From: a virus
DNA length: 42,340 nucleotides
Direction: 5' to 3' (one strand)
IMG/VR virus record: IMGVR_UViG_3300021493_000003
Span: 1-42,340 of that record
The notes beneath the pieces are model-generated. The model was not told where the DNA came from, made no database searches, and saw nothing but the letters and a program-made list of their open reading frames with translations. The translations under genes and the position numbers were made by a program. This document shows, piece by piece, positions 16,484 through 23,619 of the stretch; position 1 is the first letter of the stretch; the number at the start of each line of letters is the position of its first letter.

Positions 16484-16540
16484 CTGCTATGTTCCAAGGG
16501 TCGAATTTGCTTGACCGTCGGGAATGTCGAATAGCCAATC
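16300..16540 (+). ncRNA. putative omega RNA / right end of the tnpB element
   Basis: In the IS200/IS605 family the guide scaffold overlaps the tnpB 3' end and runs into the right end of the element. Here the composition stays balanced past the stop codon, and the untranslated part folds locally: GGAAC/GTTCC around a 6-nt loop (16480-16495) and GGTC/GACC (16499-16516). The right boundary of the element is not visible by eye; limits given are approximate. A guide would lie just past that boundary, somewhere around 16535-16560. Confidence 0.4.
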
Positions 16541-16682
16541 TACAATAAGAAGAAGAGGGTTTAGTGTTGGCATAGATGAAAACGGAATTTTTATTTTTAC
16601 ACACAGGTGCAGAAGCAAATCATATTCTTCTTATAAAAAGATTCCTAAAAAAGTAAGAGATTTTATCAAAAGTACAGCTTAG
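16524..16682 (+). CDS. 52-residue ORF downstream of tnpB, possibly a gene remnant
   Basis: An ATG-started frame of 52 codons with a weak ribosome site (GGGA), ending TAG at 16680-16682. The product is basic, with a DENGIFIF strand and a final KKIPKKVRDFIKS helix. The first codons may be part of the tnpB right end and the rest the 3' part of a gene that the element entered. It has some likeness to the 71-residue protein at 15202. Treat it as a possible small or broken gene. Confidence 0.35.
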   Translation: MSNSQSTIRRRGFSVGIDENGIFIFTHRCRSKSYSSYKKIPKKVRDFIKSTA

Positions 16683-16702
16683 TTTTTTTTATTTTTTAAA
16701 AC

Positions 16703-16761
16703 GTCCCATTCTATAATCCAAGTCGGATTACCAGAATGGGACGGATTCGTGTCTTTAAACG
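16703..16761 (+). promoter_or_regulatory. nested hairpin element, copy 1
   Basis: Outer stem GTCCCATTCT/AGAATGGGAC (16703-16712 with 16733-16742), inner stem TAATCC/GGATTA (16714-16719 with 16725-16730) around loop AAGTC, then a conserved tail GGATTCGTGTCTTTAAAC. It recurs at 38932 with pairing kept. Here it stands about 30 nt upstream of the AGGAGG site of the 138-residue gene. Confidence 0.7.
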
Positions 16762-16792
16762 AAGTTTATAATAAAATTTTAGGAGGTTTATT

Positions 16793-17209
16793 ATGTTTGA
16801 TAAATTATTTAAAACTTATGAGAAATTATTACTTTATCGTCCTTGGGTTTATTATTGGAAAGTTACTTATGCTAATGGTAAAAGTATAGCGCAATTTGAT
16901 GAAAATGGAAATGAAATATTATATGGTAATGTTTCTAAGAAAGATGCATTAATTATTGGTTGGTATCCATTTGATGTTAAATTAGCTAGGAAGTTATTAG
17001 ATAAAGGTTTATTAGTATTGCCAAAACAAATTCCAAGTCATGAAATTATTTTGGAAAAGGGTGAAGAACCAATAATTTTTAGGCGTAATTATATTGCTTT
17101 GGGTGCAAATGGTGGGAGAAGAATTAAATATATATTGGGCAAAAAACATAAGTTCTTATGGATAATTGATGAAAACGGTAATAAAGAGATAAAGAAATTA
17201 ACTGATTAA
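16793..17209 (+). CDS. hypothetical protein, first gene of the fibre cassette
   Basis: 138 residues preceded by TTTTAGGAGG. It has an aromatic N-terminus (LLLYRPWVYYWKVTY) followed by repeated short strands with DENGN turns at both ends (QFDENGNEIL, IIDENGNKEI), which suggests a small all-beta virion protein. It ends 19 nt before the large DUF2341 protein and follows the conserved hairpin element, so it is probably a partner or adaptor of the fibre. No known family recognised. Confidence 0.5.
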   Translation: MFDKLFKTYEKLLLYRPWVYYWKVTYANGKSIAQFDENGNEILYGNVSKKDALIIGWYPFDVKLARKLLDKGLLVLPKQIPSHEIILEKGEEPIIFRRNYIALGANGGRRIKYILGKKHKFLWIIDENGNKEIKKLTD

Positions 17210-17228
17210 TTGGAAGGGGTGTATTAAA

Positions 17229-20200
17229 TTGTCATATTTATCCGATTGGCAATATAGAAAAAAGATAACCATCCAAGGCCAATCTGGTGCTGGAACTGAC
17301 TATCAAGTACTATTAAAAGTAGGAGAAAGTTCTGGTGCTTCAGGATATGATTTTCACGTAGAAGGACATTCATCTAATTTTCCAAGCGATACTAATCAAT
17401 CTGGCGATTTACGTTTTACTAAAAGCGATGGAACTACTTTATTAAATTTTTGGGTAGAAAAAGTAGAAGGTACATCACCTAATCGTGTAGCATATTGCTG
17501 GATAAAAATTACAGATAATCTTGATAGCAATGTAGATATTTACTGCTACTATGGAAATTCCAATGCAGGTAATGTGAGTTCGGTTACTAATACATTTATA
17601 AGGGAAATAAGCAATCTTAAGGGTGCTTGGCATTGTGATGAAAATTCTGGAGATACAGTTGAAGATTCATCGGGAAATAATCACGATGGGACAAAACATG
17701 GTGCAACTTGGACTGATGGGAAATTTGGCAACGCCTTAAATTTTGATGGGAACGATTATGTAGATTTAGGAGACATTTTAGATGATGTATTCGCTGGAGC
17801 AGATAAGAAATTTAGCTTTTCTGTATGGGTGAAACCATCTGCTCAAATGACAAATAATCATATTATAGTCAAGCTTGCCGATTCTGGTTGTTCAGAAGAT
17901 CAAAGACAATTTGTATTTAGATTACTTACTGACAGTAAGCCTGAATTTATGTATTATTGTGGTCTTAGTACATTTAATTACAGAGGTATTTTAGGTTCGA
18001 CTCCAATAACTGATTTAAATAAGTGGTATCATCTTATTGTAACTTATGATGGTTCTATCGATACAAATAATGGATTGGATAGAGTTAAAATATATGTTGA
18101 TGGGCAAGCAGAATCTACTACTTTAGATTATAGTGGCGGTAGTCTTGGTGATATTCAAAATGGAACAGCACATCTTGGATTCGGTGTGTACTTAAATTCA
18201 TCAGGAAGTCCTTGCGGAAGTGCATATTTCAATGGTATTATGGATGAAATTTTTATTTTTGATAAAGTTTTGACTGCCGAAGAAGTTTCAGATTTATATA
18301 ACAATTATGGTTATACAACGACAAGTTATTCAGGAAAAGTATTAGTTCGTAAGCGTGTCGATCCAGAACCATCCTTTTCTTCATCTTCTTTAGAGGAAGA
18401 ATCTTTTAAATTATACGATATTGATATATGCATTTTAGAACATAAATTATCTTGCAATTATTCCGTTGATATATGTGTAGCTAAGCAAGGTTGGCTTCCC
18501 TATAATTTTAGAAGACAAATAACTATAGATAATACGTCAAATTCCAATAATCTTATAGATTATCAAGTAAAAATAATTTTAAATTCTGATAATTTCAATT
18601 TTAATCATGCTAAAGATGATGGAAGTGACATTGCATTTGCCGATTCCAATGGAACTTCTGTATTGTACCACTGGAAGGAAAAATGGGATAAAAATAATCA
18701 AGAAGCCATTCTTTGGGTAAAAGTACCTTCTATTCCAGCTTCTTCCACAAAAACTATTTATCTCTATTATGGTAATTCAGAAGCCGAAGATAGCAGCGAT
18801 GGTGATAATACATTTGATTTTTTTGATGATTTTATCGATACGATAGATACAAATAAATGGAATATAAAAGGAAATTCTGATAATCTTGATATTAGTAATA
18901 GTGTTTTGGATATTTATATTTCGGAACATACAGGAGATGGAAATTGTATATCCAATGGTATAGTTTCTAAAACTTATACTATAGAAACTGGACATATTTT
19001 AGAAGCATTGGTTAAAGGAGATAGTCAAAGAAGAAATTATTGGGTTTTTGTAGGTGCTAATGATAATGAAGGAGCTATTTGGGGAAGTACTTCAAAACAG
19101 ACATTTTGTTTTTATCAAAATACTGAAGATGATACTATAGCAAATTCTTGGGCAACAGATAGACAATATACTTGTATAACAATTGATTATTCGAATTGGC
19201 ATAGGTATAGAATTGATTATATTGACACAAATACACTCAAATTTTACATTGATGATGATTTGAAAGCAACTCATACTGGAACAGCAGTTCCAGACGCTTC
19301 AAGGAAATTGGAGCTTGGTGGTGATGATTATAGTAACACAAATTATCATGTAAAATGTGATTGGATAAGAGTTAGGAAATATACTGATCCAGTACCAAGT
19401 TCAACAATTGGAAGTGAACAAACTGTAAAAGAAATTAATTATTCTATAGATGCAATATTTACTGCATTAAAACAGGATATTTCTATTGATTTATTGCTAC
19501 AGAAATTACAATCTCTTAATTATGATTGTGATGTTATAATAAAAACGATTGAGAAAATTTACAATATTGATACTTTGCTACAGAAGATTAAATTTTTCAA
19601 TTACAATGTTGATACATTAATAGAGAAAATAATTAACCAATATTACAATGTTAATGTTTTGTTGGAATCATTAAAATCTTCTACTTATATTTTGGATATA
19701 TTAATTAAAAAATTAAAATATATTAATTATAATTTGGATATTTTGTTACAAAAGTTTAGTTCTATTAATTATAATATTGATTTAATAATTGAAGAAATAA
19801 CTAAGAAAAGTTACAGTGCTAATGTTTTATTAAAAGCACTTAAACAAGAATCTTATATTTCAGATGTTTTATTGCAAAAGTTTAATTCTATCAATTATGA
19901 TGCTGATTTAATCTTAAATAAAATTGGACAATCGCAATATTCTATAGATTTAATATTACAAACGGAAGAAGGGAAATCCGAATATAATTTTGATGTTTTT
20001 TTAAAAGGAATTTTAAATCTCAATTATCAATCTGATGTTTTATTGAAACTATTGAAATTAATCGATTATGATATAGATGTTCCTTTAGAAAAATTGCAAT
20101 CTTTTGTTTATGATATCAATGCAATACTTAATAAATTAGAATCAATTACTTATGATAATGATATTTTATTAGAACAATTACAGTCTTTTAATTATGATAT

Positions 20201-20495
20201 TGATATATTATTAAAACAATTGTCATCTTCTATTTATGACATTAATGTATTATTTAGACAATTACAAACTCTTATTTATAATATAGATGTAATAATCAAG
20301 ATAATTGAAAAACAAATTTCTATTGATGTTATATTATCGGAAATAAATGAATTCAAATATTCAATAGATGTTTCATTATTTCAGAAATTAAGATTCGCAC
20401 CATGTAAGTTGATTTTAGATTATAATAAATATAATCTTAATTTAGATTTCCAATGTAATAAATTTAATTTAGACTTCGCCTGTCAGGAGGAATAA
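17229..20495 (+). CDS. fibre/adhesin: DUF2341, LamG, DUF2341, ConA-like, 14-residue repeats
   Basis: 1088 residues, TTG start behind GGAAGGGG. Domains in order: DUF2341 (1-120, WQYRKKITI...CYYGN), LamG-type lectin (about 130-360, GAWHCDEN...FNGIMDEIFIFD), a linker, a second DUF2341 (about 415-515), a second ConA-like domain (520-735) closing with VRKYTDPVPSS, and 23 tandem copies of a 14-residue unit (738-1057). DUF2341 and LamG modules occur in surface proteins that bind polysaccharide, so host-surface recognition is likely. No signal peptide is seen, so it is a virion protein. The gene lies between scaffold and capsid genes, far from the other fibre gene at 41487, with which it shares its N-terminal domain. 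Confidence 0.8.
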   Translation: MSYLSDWQYRKKITIQGQSGAGTDYQVLLKVGESSGASGYDFHVEGHSSNFPSDTNQSGDLRFTKSDGTTLLNFWVEKVEGTSPNRVAYCWIKITDNLDSNVDIYCYYGNSNAGNVSSVTNTFIREISNLKGAWHCDENSGDTVEDSSGNNHDGTKHGATWTDGKFGNALNFDGNDYVDLGDILDDVFAGADKKFSFSVWVKPSAQMTNNHIIVKLADSGCSEDQRQFVFRLLTDSKPEFMYYCGLSTFNYRGILGSTPITDLNKWYHLIVTYDGSIDTNNGLDRVKIYVDGQAESTTLDYSGGSLGDIQNGTAHLGFGVYLNSSGSPCGSAYFNGIMDEIFIFDKVLTAEEVSDLYNNYGYTTTSYSGKVLVRKRVDPEPSFSSSSLEEESFKLYDIDICILEHKLSCNYSVDICVAKQGWLPYNFRRQITIDNTSNSNNLIDYQVKIILNSDNFNFNHAKDDGSDIAFADSNGTSVLYHWKEKWDKNNQEAILWVKVPSIPASSTKTIYLYYGNSEAEDSSDGDNTFDFFDDFIDTIDTNKWNIKGNSDNLDISNSVLDIYISEHTGDGNCISNGIVSKTYTIETGHILEALVKGDSQRRNYWVFVGANDNEGAIWGSTSKQTFCFYQNTEDDTIANSWATDRQYTCITIDYSNWHRYRIDYIDTNTLKFYIDDDLKATHTGTAVPDASRKLELGGDDYSNTNYHVKCDWIRVRKYTDPVPSSTIGSEQTVKEINYSIDAIFTALKQDISIDLLLQKLQSLNYDCDVIIKTIEKIYNIDTLLQKIKFFNYNVDTLIEKIINQYYNVNVLLESLKSSTYILDILIKKLKYINYNLDILLQKFSSINYNIDLIIEEITKKSYSANVLLKALKQESYISDVLLQKFNSINYDADLILNKIGQSQYSIDLILQTEEGKSEYNFDVFLKGILNLNYQSDVLLKLLKLIDYDIDVPLEKLQSFVYDINAILNKLESITYDNDILLEQLQSFNYDIDILLKQLSSSIYDINVLFRQLQTLIYNIDVIIKIIEKQISIDVILSEINEFKYSIDVSLFQKLRFAPCKLILDYNKYNLNLDFQCNKFNLDFACQEE
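19440..20399 (+). repeat. 23-copy 42-bp coding repeat (14-residue unit)
   Basis: The unit reads approximately Y-N-I-D-x-L-L-x-K-L-x-S-x-N. Copies are 13-15 residues long, most exactly 14. Tyr1 and Asp4 (or Asn4) are the most constant; positions 6, 7 and 10 are aliphatic. The same unit recurs in the protein at 39368. Confidence 0.85.
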
Positions 20496-20498
20496 AAC

Positions 20499-20852
20499 AT
20501 GAAGTTAACTAAAGGCGATAGTATTTTATTTACTTGTACTGTAAATGGAATTGAAAATTTGGATAATTGGAAAATTCGTTGTGAAATTTATGATGATTAT
20601 CAACATTCCATTAAATTAGCAACTGCCAATTCAGGTGGAAGTGATGAACAGATAAAAATTACTGATTCGGAAAACTGCAAATTTGAAATTTATGTACCAA
20701 AAGATGCTACTGCTGATTTTGATGATACAGCTTATATAGAAATAGAAGTTGAAAGTCCAGATGGTCAAGTTCAAACTTTGAATATAAGGGAACTTCCAGA
20801 TGGAAGATTTGAATTGAAAGATCAGAAGATTACATGGACTACACCATCTTAG
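20499..20852 (+). CDS. hypothetical beta-sandwich tail protein
   Basis: 117 residues, strong CAGGAGG site, 3 nt after the fibre gene stop. The sequence is all-beta with a pattern typical of N-terminal domains of siphophage receptor-binding or baseplate proteins (GDSILFTCTVNG...YIEIEVESPDGQVQT). It probably sits next to the fibre in the virion or helps its assembly. No catalytic residues are evident. A new promoter follows the stop codon directly, so this gene ends its local group. Confidence 0.5.
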   Translation: MKLTKGDSILFTCTVNGIENLDNWKIRCEIYDDYQHSIKLATANSGGSDEQIKITDSENCKFEIYVPKDATADFDDTAYIEIEVESPDGQVQTLNIRELPDGRFELKDQKITWTTPS

Positions 20853-20855
20853 AAC

Positions 20856-20884
20856 TTGACAAATTGAAGAAAATGTGTTAACAT
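20856..20884 (+). promoter_or_regulatory. sigma70-like promoter with the shared 13-nt core
   Basis: TTGACA at 20856-20861, 17-nt spacer, TGT plus TAACAT at 20879-20884. The core CTTGACAAATTGA (20855-20867) is identical to that at 12463 and 38025. It drives the 222-residue gene and probably the lipoprotein behind it. Confidence 0.72.
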
Positions 20885-20918
20885 TTATACTGTAAAATCT
20901 TCTGAGGGTTTTTCTATT

Positions 20919-21587
20919 TTGCGTATTTTATTGCCTTGTGTATTGTCTTCAGATGCGATAAAGATTGCATACTGTTTATATAAAAAGAAGAAACTTAAAC
21001 TATCAGATTACTGTCCAATTTTTCCAAAGAAATCGATTCATCTGCAAAATAATGATATAATCTTATTTGATATAAAAATAAATACAAAGCTAAAAATATT
21101 TATTTATCCTTCTTTTTCTGATTTCTTTAAAAATATAATAAAAGAAGATATAAATTTCCATTTTCTTAATAATTTACAAGAAGATTTTTGGTGGGGCTTA
21201 GATTCAGAAGGAATAGATACATTACAACTATTATCTAATTGTTTTGATTATTTTGAAAGATACAGATTGCATTGGTTAAAACAATTTGAAGATATCCAAT
21301 TAGAAAAAATTCAAGTAAAATCATATTTAGTTGCTATAAATGATAATATTCTTCCAGAATCTAAATATTTGAAATCTGAACTTAGAAAAGTTGATTATAT
21401 GATTTATAGATTTGGCGATGACTTTGGAATAAGAAAAGGATTTCAATCTGATGGCCCATCATTGGTTGATTTTCATAAGTACATAAATGTGGAACATTTT
21501 ACGCATAAAAAAGGATATTTCGTGAATTTGAAAAATACAAATATAGAAAAAATTTTAAAAAGTTTAGAAAAATTTTTAGAGGTTTAA
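20919..21587 (+). CDS. unknown protein with own promoter
   Basis: 222 residues from a TTG behind CTGAGGG; its transcript should start about 28 nt upstream. Mixed alpha/beta, rich in Lys, Ile, Phe and Asp. The C-terminal part, with GPSLVDFHKY and later EHFTHKKGYFVNL, has a distant look of the DHHA1 substrate domain of DHH phosphoesterases (which end GGGHxxAAGF), but the DHH motif itself is missing. I would not name it. The private promoter and the lipoprotein immediately after it make this a candidate moron, expressed apart from the structural operon. Confidence 0.5.
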   Translation: MRILLPCVLSSDAIKIAYCLYKKKKLKLSDYCPIFPKKSIHLQNNDIILFDIKINTKLKIFIYPSFSDFFKNIIKEDINFHFLNNLQEDFWWGLDSEGIDTLQLLSNCFDYFERYRLHWLKQFEDIQLEKIQVKSYLVAINDNILPESKYLKSELRKVDYMIYRFGDDFGIRKGFQSDGPSLVDFHKYINVEHFTHKKGYFVNLKNTNIEKILKSLEKFLEV

Positions 21588-21591
21588 AAAT

Positions 21592-21993
21592 ATGAAGAAA
21601 TTAATTTCATTATTTTTAATCTTAACATTTTTATTTACTATTGCTTGTGGAACTACTTCAAATACAATTAAAGTTCCAAAAATTGATAAAAGTTATGAAA
21701 AGGTAATGAAACAGGCTGATGATTTGGCTAAAATTTTAGCAAAATATTCAGCCTTTTCGATTTGCTTTTGGAAAAATGCTTTAGGTGAAGATATAAATAA
21801 ATTGTCTTACAGTTCTATTCAATGTTTGAATAAAATAGAAGAAATAATGAAAAATAAAGATTATAAAGATTTAACTGAATGTGAAAAGGGAACAATTTTA
21901 GCCTGCTGGTTAAGATTTTCAGCAGAATTAACTAATCAAATGATTACTAAATTACCAGCAGAAGTTTCGAGAATAATTTTACTATTTAAATAG
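21592..21993 (+). CDS. lipoprotein
   Basis: 133 residues. A classical type II signal peptide: MKK, a hydrophobic core (LISLFLILTFLFTI) and the lipobox FTIAC with C19 as the lipidated residue. The mature part is helical with three further cysteines. It starts 4 nt after the preceding gene and has a GAGG ribosome site, so it is part of the same unit. Phage lipoproteins of this size are either superinfection-exclusion proteins, which block DNA entry of related phages, or outer-membrane spanins. The absence of an inner-membrane spanin partner favours exclusion or another surface role, but this is inference. Confidence 0.75.
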   Translation: MKKLISLFLILTFLFTIACGTTSNTIKVPKIDKSYEKVMKQADDLAKILAKYSAFSICFWKNALGEDINKLSYSSIQCLNKIEEIMKNKDYKDLTECEKGTILACWLRFSAELTNQMITKLPAEVSRIILLFK

Positions 21994-22006
21994 GGGGTTA
22001 AATATT

Positions 22007-22531
22007 ATGAAGTCTATCAAAGCAGGAATTTACGATGCTTATCATGCAGATGGTATTAATTTAGAGATTAATCTTAAAAATGTTACAGTGAAAGGCGGAA
22101 CTGCTTCTTTTGTAGGTCAGAAAGGCGCAAATTACAAACTTGTAGATCAGGCAAGCAATGCTACTGACAACATAGTTGGTTGGGCTATTTTGGGTGATTA
22201 CACTGCTTATAATATTCATGGTGTAACTGATAATGGTGATGGGACATATACATTTACTGAAAATAAGGAAAGATTTGTCATTACTGATGAAGAAGCTATT
22301 TTCCTAATTAAAGGTATTGGCGGTTCTCCAAATGCAAAAACTGCTATTAAGGCATTGCGTTATGGCGATGCACTTAAAGTTATTATAAGCAACAATGAGC
22401 AGGTAGTGGATTTAGGTAATAGTCCACATGATGAAGGTTTTGTAATTTTCGTAGGCGCTACAGACGAAGAAGCAGAAGCTGGTTATATGCGTGTTAAAAT
22501 CAATACACATAAGCAAATAGTTGTTTCATAA
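22007..22531 (+). CDS. probable head decoration protein
   Basis: 174 residues, AGGGGG site, directly upstream of the capsid gene. The sequence is beta-rich and soluble with many Gly and Asn turns (TDNGDGTYTFTENKERF) and no enzyme motif. In many siphophages a decoration or stabilisation protein of 110-180 residues precedes the capsid gene, so position and fold type agree. The N-terminal KAGIYDAYHADG is not a motif I can assign. A head fibre base would be the main alternative. Confidence 0.55.
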   Translation: MKSIKAGIYDAYHADGINLEINLKNVTVKGGTASFVGQKGANYKLVDQASNATDNIVGWAILGDYTAYNIHGVTDNGDGTYTFTENKERFVITDEEAIFLIKGIGGSPNAKTAIKALRYGDALKVIISNNEQVVDLGNSPHDEGFVIFVGATDEEAEAGYMRVKINTHKQIVVS

Positions 22532-22566
22532 TTAGAAAATAATATATATTTGGAGGTTAAATTATC

Positions 22567-23556
22567 ATGGCAGAACAGACTGAATTCACTCAAGTCTTAA
22601 AATCTAAAGGTTATGAAATCTTTTTTAGGGAATATGAAGAAGAAGCTCCTGTTTGGCCACTTCTATTTGAAGAAGAAGATTGCCCCGATGCATATGTGAT
22701 GAGCCATACAATGGTAGGATTGGATGAACTTATTGAAAAGAAGCCAGGCGAACCTATCAAATATGATACACCTGAAGAAGGTTGGCTATTAATAGGTAAA
22801 ATTAGAACATTTGCACGTGGTATGCGCTGGAATTATGAAACTCATAGGAGTATGGAAGCAATTGCAAAGTTGTTCAGCTCTACCATTAAGGAATGGTCTA
22901 GGGCCGCTGCTAGAACAAAGGAATCTTTCTATTCCAAATTCTTTGTTTATGGTGCTTTAACAGCTGGGCATGATATATTTGATAATAGCGTAGGCGATAT
23001 CGTTGATCCTAGTGGTAAATTCATATATGATGGCAAGCCATTTATGGCCGATAGTGGAAATGAACATCCATTGAAATCTGCTACAGTTGCTGGTTGTGGT
23101 CAGAATTATTTAGGTGCTACTAAAGATTATTCTTTAAGTAATTTAGAAGCAGCTTATACAAAGATGGTAGTTGATAATGCATATAATGATAGGGGTAATC
23201 CTATTACAATAAGACCAGATACAGTTTTATGCCATCCTTCTATAGCACATGATATTAAAGCTGATATTTCCAGCGAATATTATCCAGCAAAAACTTCAAG
23301 CGCTTCTAAGAAGAACCCATTTTACAATATGTTTGGAGTTCTCCCTTGGAATAGGATTCCAAAGGTCAGCACACATTTTCCTTGGGCATTATTACAGAGA
23401 GGCCGTGGTTTGGTAGCATTGTCAGGTGAAGAAGTAGTGATAGATGTATGGCAGGACAAGGAAAACAAAGAAATTAAGGCCAGCGTAATGGTTTTGTTTG
23501 GCGGTTACGTGAAAGATTGGCGCTACACAATGGGCGCTTGCTTTGCTAAATCATAA
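22567..23556 (+). CDS. major capsid protein (HK97 fold)
   Basis: 329 residues, strong TGGAGG site. The pattern fits HK97-fold capsid proteins without a delta domain: an N-arm, an E-loop-like region (GEPIKYDTPEEGWLLIGKIRTF), a spine helix with many charged residues (RSMEAIAKLFSSTIKEWSRAAARTK is the type of segment), and a P-domain/A-domain end with PDTVLCHPSIAHDI and an FGGYVKDWRY strand near the C-terminus. It would form the icosahedral shell. The end of the gene is somewhat richer in G+C than the start, next to the homing endonuclease. A hairpin follows the stop codon. Confidence 0.8.
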   Translation: MAEQTEFTQVLKSKGYEIFFREYEEEAPVWPLLFEEEDCPDAYVMSHTMVGLDELIEKKPGEPIKYDTPEEGWLLIGKIRTFARGMRWNYETHRSMEAIAKLFSSTIKEWSRAAARTKESFYSKFFVYGALTAGHDIFDNSVGDIVDPSGKFIYDGKPFMADSGNEHPLKSATVAGCGQNYLGATKDYSLSNLEAAYTKMVVDNAYNDRGNPITIRPDTVLCHPSIAHDIKADISSEYYPAKTSSASKKNPFYNMFGVLPWNRIPKVSTHFPWALLQRGRGLVALSGEEVVIDVWQDKENKEIKASVMVLFGGYVKDWRYTMGACFAKS

Positions 23557-23563
23557 TATATAA

Positions 23564-23590
23564 TGTAAAGGCCCTTAATGGGCCTTTACA
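23564..23590 (+). terminator. 11-bp hairpin after the capsid gene, overlapping a -35 box
   Basis: TGTAAAGGCCC/GGGCCTTTACA with a TTAAT loop, no mismatch. A T run (TTTTTT) begins about 8 nt after the stem, so termination is possible but not classical. The 3' arm contains the TTTACA -35 box of the next promoter. Confidence 0.6.
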
Positions 23591-23613
23591 AGATTAGTTT
23601 TTTATGATATAAT
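23585..23613 (+). promoter_or_regulatory. promoter of the Vsr-type homing endonuclease, leaderless
   Basis: TTTACA at 23585-23590, a 17-nt spacer, TATAAT at 23608-23613. The start codon ATG at 23620 is 6 nt after the -10 box, where transcription should start, so the message would have no leader and no ribosome site; indeed no Shine-Dalgarno is visible. Confidence 0.75.
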
Positions 23614-23619
23614 TTCTAC

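Noticed and set aside
16741-16790. Promoter with TATAAT next to hairpin copy 1
   Set aside because: TATAAT is present at about 16766 but no -35 box stands at the right distance; the match is likely due to A+T richness.
17229-20495. Diversity-generating retroelement acting on the fibre
   Set aside because: No reverse transcriptase, no template repeat and no adenine-rich variable end were found in the window.
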